From: Xaviernesmea oryzae
Lineage (GTDB): Bacteria; Pseudomonadota; Alphaproteobacteria; Rhizobiales; Rhizobiaceae
Direction: 5' to 3'
Length of the DNA: 41,088 bases
NCBI RefSeq assembly: GCF_900109605.1
Contig: NZ_FOAM01000028.1
Coordinates: 1 to 41,088 of the forward strand
Part shown: positions 16,946 through 25,164 of the stretch, in pieces
Layout: each line of letters begins with the position of its first letter
How positions within the stretch are numbered: position 1 is the stretch's first letter
Notes under the pieces: generated by a model
What the model was told of the DNA's origin: nothing
What the model saw: the letters and a program-made list of their open reading frames with translations, nothing else
The model's database searches: none
Position numbers and translations under genes: made by a program

Positions 16946-17899
16946 TCAGCGTTCCTTCTTCAGGTTGGCAAGGGCCAGCGCGACCACGATGATCGCGCCT
17001 TGCATGATGAATTTTGCCGCAGGGGGCAGCGAGAGCACGTAAAGCAGGCTTTGCAGGATAAAGAGGATCAGCGCACCCAAGGCGGCACCAAGCGGCAGAA
17101 AGACGCCGCCGGAAAAGAGCGCGCCGCCGATCACGGCTGCGGCGATGGAGTCGACCGTATAGCTATCGGCAATGCCGATCGTCGCCATGCCGGTGATGGC
17201 GGAGAGAAGAATGCCGCCGAGCGTGGCAAGCAGGCTGGACAGCATGAAAGCCAGGATCACCATCCGGTCGGACGCTATCCCGTTCAGCCGGGCGGCCCGC
17301 ATATTGGCGCCTGACAGCAGCATCCTGCGGCCGGTCATGGTGAAGTGCACCAGAACCGAAAGCAGCCCGGCGACAAGTGCCCAGACAACCACCGACCAGG
17401 GCAGCACACCGGCGATCCATCCCTCGGTCACCACGCGGAAGGACGCCGGAATCGAGCCGCGTGGACTGCCGCCTGTAAAGACCAGCAGGCCGCCCGCGAT
17501 GATCAGCGACATAGCCAGCGTTGCCAGAAAGGCGGGAATGCGCAGGACGACGACCAACAGACCATTGGCCAGGCCGACGGCAAGGCCGAAGATGAGGGTG
17601 AGTGCGAGCGCCGTGCCGATATTGGCCATGTCTCCGGCAAAGCTTGTGGCGAGAACGACATTGGCCAGACCCGCCGTCGCGCCGACGGAAAGATCCAGCC
17701 GGCCCATCATCAGGATCAGCGCCTGCGCGAGCACGATAATACCGAGGGGCGCGGCCTGCCTGGCATTGTCGAGCAATTGCTGCCCTGAAAACGCGCCTGA
17801 GCTGACCAAGAGCAACGCCAGAAGAAGCACAAGCAGGCCGAGGGCGCGCAGGCTGGCGGCAGAGGGTCGCAATTGGGCGATGAAGGGTGCCAGGCTCAT
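16946..17899 (-). CDS. CUT2-type ABC transporter permease (second permease of system 2)
   Basis: A 317-residue inner-membrane protein of the RbsC-like family with about nine hydrophobic helices. Motifs: MGRLDLSVGATAGLANVVLA near residue 65, the ribose-permease DLSVG signature; GANMRAARLNGI, the cytoplasmic loop that contacts the ATPase; and VDSIAAAVIGGALFSGGV. It begins one base after the stop of the preceding permease gene (TGA-g-ATG) and ends one base before the phosphotriesterase-like gene. It probably forms a heterodimeric channel with the product of 17901-18839. Confidence 0.92.
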   Translation of the reverse strand: MSLAPFIAQLRPSAASLRALGLLVLLLALLLVSSGAFSGQQLLDNARQAAPLGIIVLAQALILMMGRLDLSVGATAGLANVVLATSFAGDMANIGTALALTLIFGLAVGLANGLLVVVLRIPAFLATLAMSLIIAGGLLVFTGGSPRGSIPASFRVVTEGWIAGVLPWSVVVWALVAGLLSVLVHFTMTGRRMLLSGANMRAARLNGIASDRMVILAFMLSSLLATLGGILLSAITGMATIGIADSYTVDSIAAAVIGGALFSGGVFLPLGAALGALILFILQSLLYVLSLPPAAKFIMQGAIIVVALALANLKKER

Positions 17900-17900
17900 C

Positions 17901-18839
17901 TCATGCCTCGCTCTTGCTGGTGCGCATGAAGAAGACGAGCGCGCCGACGAAGATCAGTCCCTTGGCGATCGCCTGCAGATTGGTGTCGAGGCCGAGCAGG
18001 TTGAACATGTTGTTGACCAGGACCAGAGCCAGCGCCGCGAAGAGAACGCCGGCGACGCTGCCCCGCCCGCCTTGCAAGGCCACGCCTCCCAAGATGGCGG
18101 CGGAAACGGAGTCGAGCGTATAGGGCTCGCCGATCAGCGGATCGCCGGAGAGAATGCGGATGGACAGAAACAGGCCGGCAAGCGCCGCGATGCCACCGGC
18201 TGCGCCATAGACCACCAGATCGACCCGCGCGCCGGACACGCCATTGGCGAAGGCCGCCTTTGCATCCGAGCCGAAGGCATAGATGGCGCGCCCCATCCGG
18301 CTCCAGCCCAGAAGCAGGAACATGAGCGCATAGGCTGCAAGGCAGATGAGCAGTGGTGGGCCGAACAGCGCCTCCCGCTCGAAGACGAGTTCGTAGAAGA
18401 CATAATCCACCTCGCCGCCCGGCGAGGGCAGCAAAAGCAGCGTCACGCCCTTAACGATCGCGGCCGTTGCCAGGCTCATGACCAGCGGATTGATGCGCAG
18501 CAGAATGACGCCGGCTGCGGTGAAAAGCCCGCAGGCGACCCCGGCGACAAGGGTGAGCGGCACGGCCGCCCAGCCGAGGTTGAGCGAGCCGAGCGCCATG
18601 ATCGCCGTGGCCAGGCTCATGATCGTGCCGACCGAAAGATCGATGCGGCCGGCAAAGAGGACGATGGCCTGCGCGAGGGCAACGAGCCCGAGCGGCAGGA
18701 GACGCGTGGCGAGATTGCCGAGATTGGCCTCCGTCAGGAAGGCGGGCGACAGCAGGCTGGTCAGGATCGTCAGCAGGGCGGCCAGAGCCAGCGCCGGCAG
18801 CGACAGGACCAGATTGGCGCGAAGCGAACCGTCAAACAT
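17901..18839 (-). CDS. CUT2-type ABC transporter permease (first permease of system 2)
   Basis: A 312-residue inner-membrane protein of the RbsC-like family. Motifs: FAGRIDLSVGTIMSLATAI, IYAFGSDAKAAFANGVSGAR (ATPase-coupling loop) and LDSVSAAILGGVALQGGRG. The start MFDGSLRANLVL at 18839 overlaps the end of the ATPase gene by 8 bases; a longer frame to 18941 would add 34 Arg-rich residues that only read through the ATPase gene in another frame, so I rejected it. It provides half of the membrane channel for the substrate bound by the protein at 20406-21401. Confidence 0.92.
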   Translation of the reverse strand: MFDGSLRANLVLSLPALALAALLTILTSLLSPAFLTEANLGNLATRLLPLGLVALAQAIVLFAGRIDLSVGTIMSLATAIMALGSLNLGWAAVPLTLVAGVACGLFTAAGVILLRINPLVMSLATAAIVKGVTLLLLPSPGGEVDYVFYELVFEREALFGPPLLICLAAYALMFLLLGWSRMGRAIYAFGSDAKAAFANGVSGARVDLVVYGAAGGIAALAGLFLSIRILSGDPLIGEPYTLDSVSAAILGGVALQGGRGSVAGVLFAALALVLVNNMFNLLGLDTNLQAIAKGLIFVGALVFFMRTSKSEA

Positions 18840-20370
18840 GGGCGGCCTCCCGCGCCATGTCGGCGGGGCCCGACGCAAGCGCCATGATCCGCTCTTCCGA
18901 AAACGCCGCGCGCTCCACTTCGCCGGACAGCCGGCCTTCATAAAGCGTCAGGATGCGATCGCTCAGGCCGATCAGCTCGATCAGATCCGAGCTGATGACA
19001 ATGACGCCAACACCCTTAGCCGCCAGCTCGCCCACGAGATGGTAGATCTCGCTTTTCGACTGCACATCCACGCCCTTGGTCGGTTCGTAGAGCACGAGTA
19101 TCTTCGGCACATGGGCCAGCCAGCGGGCAAACACGACCTTCTGCTGATTGCCGCCGGAAAGCTCCCCCACCGGCTGTTCGAGATCGGTCGAGCGGATGGA
19201 GAACCGCGCACGCGCGTCCTGGGCAAAGCTGCGCTCGGCCCGGAGCGGCAGGAAGCCGAAGCGGGCCTTCTCGCTGATCGCAAAGAGGCTCATATTCATA
19301 CGGATCGGCAGCGAGAGCGCCAATCCATCATGCTTGCGGTCATCGGGAATGCTCGCCACCCCGCTGGCAATCGCAGCAGCCGGCGATGACAACGATGCCG
19401 CCTTGCCATCAATCAGAATCGTGCCTTGTGTGAAAGGATCCGCGCCGCAGAGCGCGCGGGCCAGAGGCCGTTGCCCCTGCCCTTCCAGGCCGGCAATGCC
19501 AAGGATCTCGCCGCTGCGCAGCGCGAGCGTCATGGGAGGCAGCTGCGCGTTGCCTGCCGATTGCAACTCGAAAACAGGCTTGGCCTTGCTGGATGGCGCA
19601 GGGCGTTCGGGAAAAACCATGGTCAAGGTCCGGCCGACCATCGCCTGGATCAGGTCATCGCGGTCGAAGTCGCCGCGTCGCGCTTCGAGCGTCAGCGCGC
19701 CATCCTTCAGCACGACGGCGCGATCGGCCGCGTCCATGATCTCGCTCATGCGGTGGGAGATGAAGATGATCGAGGTACCCTGTTCTTTCAGTCTGGCCAT
19801 GAGCGCCAGAACCGTTTCGGCCGCATGCGCGGAGAGCGAAGCAGTCGGTTCGTCGAGCACAAGCAGTTTCGGCCGCCGCTCGATGGCGCGGGCAATCTCG
19901 ACCAGCTGGCGCTCCGCCGCAGGCAGGCTGTGTCCAAGCGCCCGCGGATCAAGGGCAAAGCCGAGGCCGGCGAGGAGCGCTGTACAATCGGCATGCATGC
20001 GCGCCTGGCGCAGCAGGCCCAATGCATTGCGCGGTTCGCGGCGGAAATAAATGTTTTCGGCAATGGTCAGGTCCGGCATGATCGCCGTTTCCTGGTGGGC
20101 GATCGCCACGCCACGGCGCATCGCCTCGACTGGCCGGGCTGGCCGGTAATCCAGCCCGTCCAGTGTCATGCTGCCGGAATCCTGGGCAAGCCCGCCGGAG
20201 ATGATGTTCATCAACGTGGACTTGCCAGCACCATTTTCGCCGACCAGCGCCAGCACCTCACCGCGCTCGAGCGTGAAGGAGACGCCGCGCAGCACGGGAT
20301 TTCGGCCGAACGCCTTCGACATGGTCGACACGCTCAAACGCGGCGTCTTATCTTGCGAAACCTCGGTCAT
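18832..20370 (-). CDS. CUT2-type ABC transporter ATPase, two fused domains (system 2)
   Basis: A 512-residue tandem ABC ATPase. Domain 1 has an intact Walker A (GENGAGKST, 44-52) and Walker B (LLVLDEP, 169-175), but a very weak signature (LPAAERQ, 149-155). Domain 2 keeps the signature (LSGGNQQ, 404-410), while Walker A is degenerate (GLEGQGQRP) and Walker B has Tyr in place of the key Asp (ILVLYEP, 424-430). One composite ATP site should therefore be active and the other not. It powers the importer with the permeases encoded directly downstream. The gene starts 35 bases after the binding-protein stop. It is only a distant paralogue of the ATPase at 8593. Confidence 0.94.
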   Translation of the reverse strand: MTEVSQDKTPRLSVSTMSKAFGRNPVLRGVSFTLERGEVLALVGENGAGKSTLMNIISGGLAQDSGSMTLDGLDYRPARPVEAMRRGVAIAHQETAIMPDLTIAENIYFRREPRNALGLLRQARMHADCTALLAGLGFALDPRALGHSLPAAERQLVEIARAIERRPKLLVLDEPTASLSAHAAETVLALMARLKEQGTSIIFISHRMSEIMDAADRAVVLKDGALTLEARRGDFDRDDLIQAMVGRTLTMVFPERPAPSSKAKPVFELQSAGNAQLPPMTLALRSGEILGIAGLEGQGQRPLARALCGADPFTQGTILIDGKAASLSSPAAAIASGVASIPDDRKHDGLALSLPIRMNMSLFAISEKARFGFLPLRAERSFAQDARARFSIRSTDLEQPVGELSGGNQQKVVFARWLAHVPKILVLYEPTKGVDVQSKSEIYHLVGELAAKGVGVIVISSDLIELIGLSDRILTLYEGRLSGEVERAAFSEERIMALASGPADMAREAAHV

Positions 20371-20405
20371 CGCGGCGGGCTTTTCTGTCTTGTTGCGCGG
20401 CTGGC

Positions 20406-21401
20406 TCAGTCCTTGAAGGCAGCGCGCACCTGCTCGTCGCTCAATCGCGTGTTCGACCAGAAGGAGTCGGAAAGATCGGTGCGCACGATCGACGCCACAT
20501 TCGCATCCGTGATCATCGGGGGCGGGAAAATCGTGTTCTTCTCGACGGATTCGCCCTTCAATAGCTTGATCGCGACAAGCAGGGATTCCGAGCCGAGCCA
20601 GGTCGGCTTGGAGGGCGCGACCGAAGTGAAGCCCTTGTCCTTGAGCGCCACCCAGCGCTTGAGATAGCCATTGTTGTCTTCGCCGGTCATCGGCACCAGC
20701 GCGCGCCGGGCTGCGTCGAAAGCATCGATCGCGCCAAGCGTCATCGCCCCGCCCTGAGACCAGATACCATCGATCTCGGGATTGGCTGCCAGCAGGTTCG
20801 ACACCGCGACCTTGGCCTGCGCATAATCCCAGGACGCATCGACGGCGCTGACCACCTTGATATCAGGATTGGCCGCAAAGACCTCCTTGGCGCCCGCCCA
20901 GCGATCGTCACTGGCGGAAATACCGGAAATGCCATTGAGCGCGATGATCTTGCCCTTGCCGTTCAGCGCCTTGACCAGCCATTCCGCCCCCGCCTTGCCG
21001 AAGTCCTCATCATTGACGGTGACAAGGGCGTCATAATCCTGCGAGCGGATCTTGGAGGCCAGCAGCACGACCTTCACGCCCTTGGCGCGGGCCTTCTTCA
21101 GCGTCGGAATGAGCGCGGTGGGCGAAATCGGCGTGACGATGATCGCCTTGACGCCCTTGGTCAGCAGATCCTCGATATTGGCGATCTGCTTGTCGACCTT
21201 CAGCTCGGATTCCGTATAGGTGACATCGACCGTGTCGGCCTGGCGCGCGGCCTCTGCCTCGAACTCCTTGTAGAGCTGCACCGACCAGGAATTCCCACCG
21301 AAATAAATATCATAGCCGACCGAAAATTTCTCGGCGGCGGCAGCCGGAGCGGCAAGCCCCAGAGCGAGCGCGGCGGCGAGCATTGCCTTTTTCAGGTTCA
21401 T
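20406..21401 (-). CDS. Sugar-type substrate-binding protein (system 2)
   Basis: A 331-residue periplasmic protein. Residues 1-23 are a signal peptide (MNLKK, then an Ala/Leu core, cleavage after AAA). The mature part has the ribose-binding-like type 4 fold (FSVGYDIYFGGNSWSVQLYK; EDLLTKGVKAIIVTPISPTA; GISGISASDDRWAGAKEVFA). It delivers the ligand to the permeases encoded at 16946-18839. AAAAAGGGGAAC gives a strong ribosome site. It has its own promoter region: the operator-like site at 21451-21470 lies 50 bases upstream, in addition to the one before the upstream TIM-barrel gene, so the importer can probably be transcribed separately from that gene. Ligand not identifiable. Confidence 0.92.
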   Translation of the reverse strand: MNLKKAMLAAALALGLAAPAAAAEKFSVGYDIYFGGNSWSVQLYKEFEAEAARQADTVDVTYTESELKVDKQIANIEDLLTKGVKAIIVTPISPTALIPTLKKARAKGVKVVLLASKIRSQDYDALVTVNDEDFGKAGAEWLVKALNGKGKIIALNGISGISASDDRWAGAKEVFAANPDIKVVSAVDASWDYAQAKVAVSNLLAANPEIDGIWSQGGAMTLGAIDAFDAARRALVPMTGEDNNGYLKRWVALKDKGFTSVAPSKPTWLGSESLLVAIKLLKGESVEKNTIFPPPMITDANVASIVRTDLSDSFWSNTRLSDEQVRAAFKD

Positions 21402-21450
21402 GACGGTTCCCCTTTTTTAATGACCAGCCTAGGCGAGCCACATGCTACCT

Positions 21451-21470
21451 TGTCCATACATGTAGTCACG
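21451..21470 (-). promoter_or_regulatory. Putative GntR operator in front of the system-2 binding protein
   Basis: TGTCCATACATGTAGTCACG on the + strand matches 17 of 20 bases with 22722-22741 and shares ATGTAGTCA with the site before the kinase (as TGACTACAT). It includes the perfect palindrome TACATGTA. It lies in the 91 bases between the TIM-barrel gene and the binding-protein gene, where an internal promoter would be expected. Confidence 0.65.
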
Positions 21471-21492
21471 TAAATCCGGCTGTAAAAAGGGA

Positions 21493-22680
21493 TCAGGAGA
21501 TCAGGCCGTCGACGGCCTTTCGCACCCAGCCGAGCCGCGGCGCGGGAATCAGGCCGTAATTGTAGAAATTGATCCCGTCGGCACCGGCATCGACGGCAGC
21601 GCGCGCGCGTGCCGCCAGGGCCTCGGCGGACAGCACTTCCGGATAGAACACCCGGTAACCCGCGCCCAGGAATTTTTCGGGGCCGAGCGCTGCACGTCCG
21701 GCTTCGATCAGGGCGGAGATGGCGTCCGGCTCCATGAAATAGCAGCAGAGGATCGCCCCATCGCAATGCTGGCCCACGGCGGCAAGATCAACACCTCCAA
21801 GCCAGCCATCCTTGAGGTCGATCAGGACGATTTTCGTGGCAGGGTCGGCCTGGGCACGGATCTCGGCGACCAGGCTCGTGACCGGTTCGGTGCGCCACAA
21901 CAGGTAGGCGTGCAATGCCGGCCAGGCGGCAAAGGCGTCGATGCCCTCGGCGGGGAAGCCGGGAATCTGCGCTTGCGGCACTTCGCGGTCGCACATCTCC
22001 GCAATAAAGCGGCGGGTGGCAGACCGCGCGCTGTCCGCATCCACGCCGGCCGCTTTTGCCCTTGCCATGCAATGATCGCAGAAGCACAGAGACAGCAGAA
22101 AATCATCCTCCGGCAAAAGGCCGACGCCATCCTTCTCATGGTGAAACTCATGGGCAAACCCCATGAAATTCGGGCTTTCAAGCTCCAGCATGTCAGGCTT
22201 GTAGAGCCGGGTGATCTCGCCGACCATCGTGACCACATAGTCACGGGCGGCCGGGCTGGAGGGGCAGAGATTGTAGTAGTTGGCATTGCCGAAAGCATTG
22301 CGAGTCACATGGGCCGGATGCAGCATGCCAAGTCGGGTGTTGTGCAGACAAACGGTCCAGCAGGAGACCTTCATGCCGCCTTCGGCGCGTGCCGCAAGCA
22401 GCGCGGCCAGCATGTCTCCCCGCTCGGCGACATTGGCGGCCATGAGCGGACGGATCTCCCTGCCCGCCCACGTCTCGTCCTGCGGGCGGTAATAAACCGT
22501 CCCGTCCTCGGGAAAATAGGCCTTCTGCTGAGGGCTGCGCGGCTGAAGGAAGCGCCCTGCATGGTAGGAGGTGGCAAGGCTGATCGTATTCAGCCCTGCC
22601 TGGTCGCGAAGCTCGGAAACTGCACGCTCAAGTCCCTGATCCTGAAGGTCCCAGGGATAGGTCCACATGGAAAGATGCAT
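21493..22680 (-). CDS. Uncharacterised TIM-barrel, glycoside-hydrolase-like protein
   Basis: A 395-residue soluble protein with no signal peptide. The pattern of the sequence (NTISLATSYHAGRFLQPRSP; MLELESPNFMGFAHEFHHEK; an FCFCDHCMARAKAAG cysteine motif; then KIVLIDLKDGWLGG and GADGINFYNYGLI) suggests a glycoside-hydrolase-like (beta/alpha)8 barrel of the kind grouped as hypothetical glycosyl hydrolases. The Cys-rich CFCDHC segment may bind a metal. I cannot name the reaction. The start at 22680 (MHLSMWTYPWDL) has GAGAGGCGG upstream; the frame opens earlier, but that region overlaps the operator. It leads the system-2 operon, so it probably modifies the transported sugar compound inside the cell. 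Confidence 0.75.
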   Translation of the reverse strand: MHLSMWTYPWDLQDQGLERAVSELRDQAGLNTISLATSYHAGRFLQPRSPQQKAYFPEDGTVYYRPQDETWAGREIRPLMAANVAERGDMLAALLAARAEGGMKVSCWTVCLHNTRLGMLHPAHVTRNAFGNANYYNLCPSSPAARDYVVTMVGEITRLYKPDMLELESPNFMGFAHEFHHEKDGVGLLPEDDFLLSLCFCDHCMARAKAAGVDADSARSATRRFIAEMCDREVPQAQIPGFPAEGIDAFAAWPALHAYLLWRTEPVTSLVAEIRAQADPATKIVLIDLKDGWLGGVDLAAVGQHCDGAILCCYFMEPDAISALIEAGRAALGPEKFLGAGYRVFYPEVLSAEALAARARAAVDAGADGINFYNYGLIPAPRLGWVRKAVDGLIS

Positions 22681-22721
22681 CGTTCCGCCTCTCGCTTCAT
22701 CCTGTTGCAACACCATCAACT

Positions 22722-22741
22722 TGTCCACTCATGTAGTCAAG
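22722..22741 (-). promoter_or_regulatory. Putative GntR operator at the head of the system-2 operon
   Basis: TGTCCACTCATGTAGTCAAG on the + strand, 17 of 20 identical to 21451-21470 and sharing ATGTAGTCA with 12690-12698 (reverse strand). It lies 41 bases upstream of the chosen start of the TIM-barrel gene, where a repressor site would overlap the promoter. Confidence 0.65.
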
Positions 22742-23217
22742 ATAGCTGCCGTCAGTTTTGGCTATTCGCCATGGCGGCGCTTAGGCCATGGCGTCATCGT
22801 ATGCATGGAATGGGCAGGTTGTGATTGCGAGCCGGTTCGCCTGGTAAGGCAATGGCTGTGCCCAGATTCGAGCACTGGCCGGAGCATCAACCGGTATCGT
22901 TGATGGAATTGGACCCGATAGCGGCTCTCGATCAGAAACGAGCCGGCCGGGCTCGCGGAAAACGCCTCCCAGCACGATGTCGTGCAGGATGTCTCGTCGA
23001 TAGGACTTGTTGAAGACGGCTCTTGACATCGAGTAGCGATGCAGCGGGAACAGTGTCGAGACGCTGGGCCTTACCTGTGGTCTTGCCCTTGTCGTCGATT
23101 ACGGCCTTGTACTGATCTCGATGCCGTGCTGGCATTTGCTCGTCTCAGATCATTCGAAAAATTCCCGGAGGACGTCGACGACCAACCCCCTGTTAACATC
23201 CAGCTTTGATGCGTCAC
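22742..23217. other. Gene-poor interval, 476 bases
   Basis: No recognisable gene. Short minus-strand frames (for example 22932-23135, about 67 codons) have an odd Arg/His-rich composition and no family resemblance that I can see. The left end holds the promoter region of the TIM-barrel gene; the right end adjoins the 3' end of the AI-2E family gene. A role as decayed DNA is possible but not demonstrated. Confidence 0.4.
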
Positions 23218-25164
23218 CTACGCGACGAGTGGATTGATTTTTCGTTCGCGAGCCCGCCCGAGGCGTTTCGTGACCTTGATGGCAACAGCGTCTCCGTCCG
23301 ACAGAGCGTCTTGGACAGCGTCGCCGATGCCTGTCGCGACGAAGTCGGCATCGATATCCTCCGCCGCTACGGGGCTTTCGGTCGCGCCACCGATCCCGGG
23401 CATGACGATCCCGACCCGTAGCGACGGCTTCTGCCGCTTGAGGCGCCGTACCGCTTGGCGAGCATGGGCTTTGGAGCCAGAATTCAGAAAGGCGATGACG
23501 ACGGTGTCGATCTCCGCGAGGCGAAGCAGGTTGATGGTTGGTCCGCTGATCATTGTATGTTCAGCCTGGGAAACCGTCGCCCCCTCGATCGCGAGGACTT
23601 GCGCAATCATCGACGCAGCAGCGTCATCGATCGCGCCTCTGCCGCCGATGCAAAGGACCGACTTGCGCTTGACCGCCGACAGGTCGGGGTCTTCAGTCGC
23701 CTCTTCCAGCGCGGCCGGCGCGGTTGGGTCTTGATTGTCTTCCGCCTCTTCCTCGTTGGCGATCTCAGCGAGGTTGCCGATCAGTGTCTGGGTCGTGGAC
23801 GCAAACAGGGCGATTTGCGCTTCCGTCATCACGCCCCGCTGCCGATCCATCTCACCGAGTTTCAGAGCCGGAAATCCGACTTGCTCGTAATAGTCGAGGA
23901 GATATTCGCTCTCCAGAAAATCCTCGGCGTTATCGGTCGCTTCGTTCGGATCGCCGGCAAGAAGTCTCTGATAGAGTTTCTCCTGTGGCTGCAGAACGGG
24001 CTCGTTCCCAAGGAGCACGTCCAGGAAGCTGAACTGTGGAACGTAGCGGCCAAGCACGACGAGGCAGACGGTGAGCGGCGTGGACAGCATCAATCCAACC
24101 GGCCCCCACAGCCAGGACCAAAAGATGGCGGAAACGATGATCGCCAGCGGGGAGAGGCCGGTATGGCTTCCATAAAGCCAAGGCTCGACGACGTTGTTGC
24201 TCACCAGTTCCGTCACGATGAAGAGCGCCGCCACCCATGCAACCAGCGACCAGCCCGGCGCGATCGCCAGCGCCAGAAACAGCGGCAGGATCATGCCGAT
24301 CACTGGGCCAATATAGGGGACGAAGCGCAGAACGAGCGTGAGAACTCCCCAGAGAATGGCATTCGGAATGCCGAGAAACCACAGACCGACCGCGATCGGC
24401 AGGGCATACAGCGCGTTTACGACCAGCTGCATCAGGAGATACTTGCCGACGCGTTTCCCAGCATCCTGAAGTGCTGCCGTTGTCCTGTGCAGATCGCCGA
24501 GCCCGACGAGACGGATGAACCTGTCGCGCAAGTCCTCGCGCTCCAGCAGCATGAAGACCACGAGAACGATCACGAGACCCGCCGTCGCGAACGGGCTGAT
24601 CAGCGGCAGGATGAAGTTTCCGAGCGTTTGAACAGGGTTGGAGCGCGTTATGATCTCAACGGGCATCGGGTCCCGCCTGGAGGACTGTGGGGCCGCGTCT
24701 TCCTTGCTTTCCTCGGCAGTGTCCTGCATTTCCGCGCCGATGCGCTCGACGACCTTGCTGATATGCTCCAGCACCCCGTTGCCGGATCCGGCCTGGCTCA
24801 GCGCCTGCACCTTCGTGACGATGTTGCGCTGGTAGGTGGGAATATTGTCCGCCAAATTGGCAACCTGTCCGGCGACGATGAAGCCGAAAGCCGCAATCAC
24901 CAGAAAGGCGCTCGCCACCGCCATGAGGACAGCAGCGATCTTGGGCACGCGGCGCTTGCGCAGAAAGCTAACGATCGGGGCCAGCGTGAAGGTCAGCAAC
25001 AGGGCAAGCGCAAGGGGAATGAAGACTTCCTGCCCGACAGACAGAATGACGGCCACACCGATCAGAATGAGAATGGTTCGGCCTGAGAGGGTCGACGCGG
25101 CGAGCGCGCCAGAGACATTCGGAATGGCTGTCCGTGCGATTGCGCTTTTATCGATGCCGCTCAC
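23218..25164 (-). CDS. AI-2E family (PerM/UPF0118) membrane protein with C-terminal extension
   Basis: A 648-residue inner-membrane protein. Residues about 20-370 are the AI-2E/PerM transporter domain: paired N-terminal helices (ILILIGVAVILSV, FIPLALALLLTFTLAP), a long soluble loop (QVANLADNIPTYQRNIVTKV), and the conserved core RFVPYIGPVIGMILPLFLA with FSFLDVLLG at its end. A further 240 residues follow: a helical, acidic linker (EIANEEEAEDNQDP) and an alpha/beta domain beginning KSVLCIGGRGAIDDAAASMI, reminiscent of a B12-binding or receiver-like Rossmann fold. Family members are proposed exporters of small molecules or ions; the substrate is unknown. I chose the GTG at 25164 because GGGGAAA sits 4-6 bases upstream; a TTG at 25176 is possible. 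Confidence 0.85.
   Translation of the reverse strand: MSGIDKSAIARTAIPNVSGALAASTLSGRTILILIGVAVILSVGQEVFIPLALALLLTFTLAPIVSFLRKRRVPKIAAVLMAVASAFLVIAAFGFIVAGQVANLADNIPTYQRNIVTKVQALSQAGSGNGVLEHISKVVERIGAEMQDTAEESKEDAAPQSSRRDPMPVEIITRSNPVQTLGNFILPLISPFATAGLVIVLVVFMLLEREDLRDRFIRLVGLGDLHRTTAALQDAGKRVGKYLLMQLVVNALYALPIAVGLWFLGIPNAILWGVLTLVLRFVPYIGPVIGMILPLFLALAIAPGWSLVAWVAALFIVTELVSNNVVEPWLYGSHTGLSPLAIIVSAIFWSWLWGPVGLMLSTPLTVCLVVLGRYVPQFSFLDVLLGNEPVLQPQEKLYQRLLAGDPNEATDNAEDFLESEYLLDYYEQVGFPALKLGEMDRQRGVMTEAQIALFASTTQTLIGNLAEIANEEEAEDNQDPTAPAALEEATEDPDLSAVKRKSVLCIGGRGAIDDAAASMIAQVLAIEGATVSQAEHTMISGPTINLLRLAEIDTVVIAFLNSGSKAHARQAVRRLKRQKPSLRVGIVMPGIGGATESPVAAEDIDADFVATGIGDAVQDALSDGDAVAIKVTKRLGRARERKINPLVA

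Noticed and set aside
17172-18887. Long plus-strand open frame opposite the system-2 permeases
   Set aside because: It has a charged, low-complexity product typical of reverse reading of membrane-protein genes.
22681-22728. Extended start of the TIM-barrel gene at 22728
   Set aside because: The extra 16 codons begin with GTG inside the operator repeat shared with 21451-21470; the ATG at 22678-22680 has a ribosome site.
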